Source of the DNA: an uncultured Mucispirillum sp.
GTDB taxonomy: Bacteria; Chrysiogenota; Deferribacteres; Deferribacterales; Mucispirillaceae
Direction: 5' to 3'
DNA length: 15,013 bases
Assembly (NCBI GenBank): GCA_937890655.1
Contig: CALADT010000113.1
Span: forward strand, 1-15,013
Positions 14,154-15,013 of this stretch are shown piece by piece. Every line of letters begins with the position of its first letter. Positions within the stretch are counted from its first letter, which is position 1. The position numbers and the translations under genes are program-made. The notes under the pieces are model-generated. The model saw only the letters and a program-made list of their open reading frames with translations. It was not told the DNA's origin and did not search any database.

Positions 14154-15013
14154 ATGAAAATTAGATTTAAAATTTTATTTCTTTTAATACTTATATACTT
14201 AATATCTGTTATTATTATTTCAGAACTTGATTTAATTCCATCATGGCTTTCTTTTATTTTATACGGAATATATGTGCCTATGACGTATTTTTCTGTTACA
14301 TCTATTTTAAAAAATATGCTACGTATTGCACAAGTTATGGCAACAGAAGAAGATGAAATAGTGGATTTAAGAAAACGTATAGAAAAAAATATGAAATGTG
14401 ATTACTGTAACAGTATTGCAAGTTCATTAAACCATATGATGCGTAATACAGATAAAACTATTTTAGAGTTTTACAAATTAATAGTTTATGCAGAAGGTAG
14501 ATCCCTTGCTGTTTCATCATCTATTACAACAGTTGATGAAAGTATTACAAAAAACGCTCAAAGTGCCCAAAACATTTTTAACTCCATAAACGATTTAGTA
14601 GGCTATATTAGAAGAATCACACAAACATCATCAGAAATTAATTCAGATATAAATAAATCACTTGATTTAACAAAAAACGGTTCAGAATCTATGGAACATG
14701 TAAAAAATTTAATGACAGATATTTCAAATGCTGCATCATCTCTTAGCACAAAAATAGAAGAACTTAATGCTGGGGCTGGCAAAATCGGTGTAATTGTTTC
14801 TGTTATTGATGATATTTCTGAACAAACTGCACTACTTTCATTAAATGCAGCTATTGAGGCAGCAAGAGCCGGCGAAGCAGGGCGTGGTTTTGCTGTGGTT
14901 GCTGACGAAGTTAGAAAACTTGCTGATAAAACTATAAAATCCACAAGTGAAATTAAAGAAATGGTTACAGAAATACAAAACTATATTTCTGATGTATCAA
15001 CACAAACAAGCAA
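14154..15013 (+). CDS. Methyl-accepting chemotaxis-type protein with minimal anchor (partial)
   Basis: The first 286 residues are present; the 3' end is beyond the window. Two hydrophobic segments (about 5-23 and 31-52), joined by a short ELDLIPSW turn, anchor it without a periplasmic ligand domain. Residues 54-80 are charged helix with no clear HAMP domain. Then comes a Cys-x-x-Cys (KCDYCNS, Cys82 and Cys85), followed by His94. From about 115 onward it is a long methyl-accepting coiled coil. Residues 221-260 are the highly conserved tip that binds CheA and CheW ([20 protein letters not shown], then [20 protein letters not shown]). GGGGTGG precedes the ATG by three bases. It probably shares the trmI transcript. 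A signal sensed inside the cell or in the membrane is inferred; the cysteine pair may respond to redox state or bind metal. Confidence 0.88.
   Translation, partial: MKIRFKILFLLILIYLISVIIISELDLIPSWLSFILYGIYVPMTYFSVTSILKNMLRIAQVMATEEDEIVDLRKRIEKNMKCDYCNSIASSLNHMMRNTDKTILEFYKLIVYAEGRSLAVSSSITTVDESITKNAQSAQNIFNSINDLVGYIRRITQTSSEINSDINKSLDLTKNGSESMEHVKNLMTDISNAASSLSTKIEELNAGAGKIGVIVSVIDDISEQTALLSLNAAIEAARAGEAGRGFAVVADEVRKLADKTIKSTSEIKEMVTEIQNYISDVSTQTS

Noticed and set aside
14603..14944. A 113-codon minus-strand reading frame
   Set aside because: It lies opposite the conserved methyl-accepting signalling tip and has the Ser/Ala-rich composition expected of a shadow frame.
1..15013. Defence system, mobile element or CRISPR array
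   Set aside because: I found no transposase, integrase, nuclease, spaced direct repeats or composition break; the genes are housekeeping, transport and signalling.

Overview
This is a strongly AT-rich bacterial chromosome segment. It is dominated by a compact minus-strand cluster (about 13.2 kb down to 4.6 kb) for aromatic amino acid biosynthesis that runs on into core-metabolism and translation genes: pheA, hisC-type aminotransferase, aroF, tyrA, aroA, cmk, ispH, rpsA. The pheA-aroF-tyrA-aroA-cmk-ispH-rpsA order resembles what I know from Geobacter-type and related bacteria. With the low GC and two chemoreceptor-like genes, it would fit a motile low-GC member of the Deferribacterota (a Mucispirillum-like gut bacterium is my guess). 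That assignment is inference from gene order and composition; no rRNA or tRNA is present to test it. I see no mobile element, CRISPR array, prophage or tRNA gene.

Left part (1-2.1 kb): the 5' portion of a membrane receptor with an extracytoplasmic Cache-type sensor domain (minus strand, running off the left edge) has a good sigma-70 promoter. An AT-rich gap ends in a clear intrinsic terminator for efp (elongation factor P, minus strand). Next is a 77-residue coiled-coil protein of unknown function, preceded by a GCCGATAG element that looks like a flagellar sigma-28 promoter.

Middle left (2.1-4.6 kb): a plus-strand pair, modD (a NadC paralogue without molybdate transporter genes beside it) and rarD (EamA-family permease), four bases apart at most. 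About 700 bases follow that hold no intact gene but contain a possible gene remnant and the terminator of the rpsA cluster.

Core cluster (4.6-13.2 kb): genes are separated by 2 to 18 bases or overlap (aroF/tyrA by 11 bases, ispH/rpsA by 4 bases as ATGA). Only the 90-base cmk-ispH gap is larger, and it carries a probable promoter, so ispH-rpsA can probably be expressed independently of the aromatic genes. Together AroF, AroA, PheA, TyrA and the aminotransferase cover the first and penultimate shikimate steps and the branches to phenylalanine and tyrosine. AroF and PheA each carry a recognisable allosteric domain, so flux is probably feedback-controlled.

Right part (13.2-15.0 kb): divergent from pheA is trmI (tRNA m1A58 methyltransferase), followed 25 bases later by the 5' part of a chemotaxis-type signalling protein. 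That protein has a minimal membrane anchor, no external sensor domain and a cytosolic Cys-x-x-Cys. The window is largely conserved housekeeping. The most unusual items are an arginine at the modification site of EF-P, the sigma-28-like small gene, the CxxC receptor and the orphan ModD.
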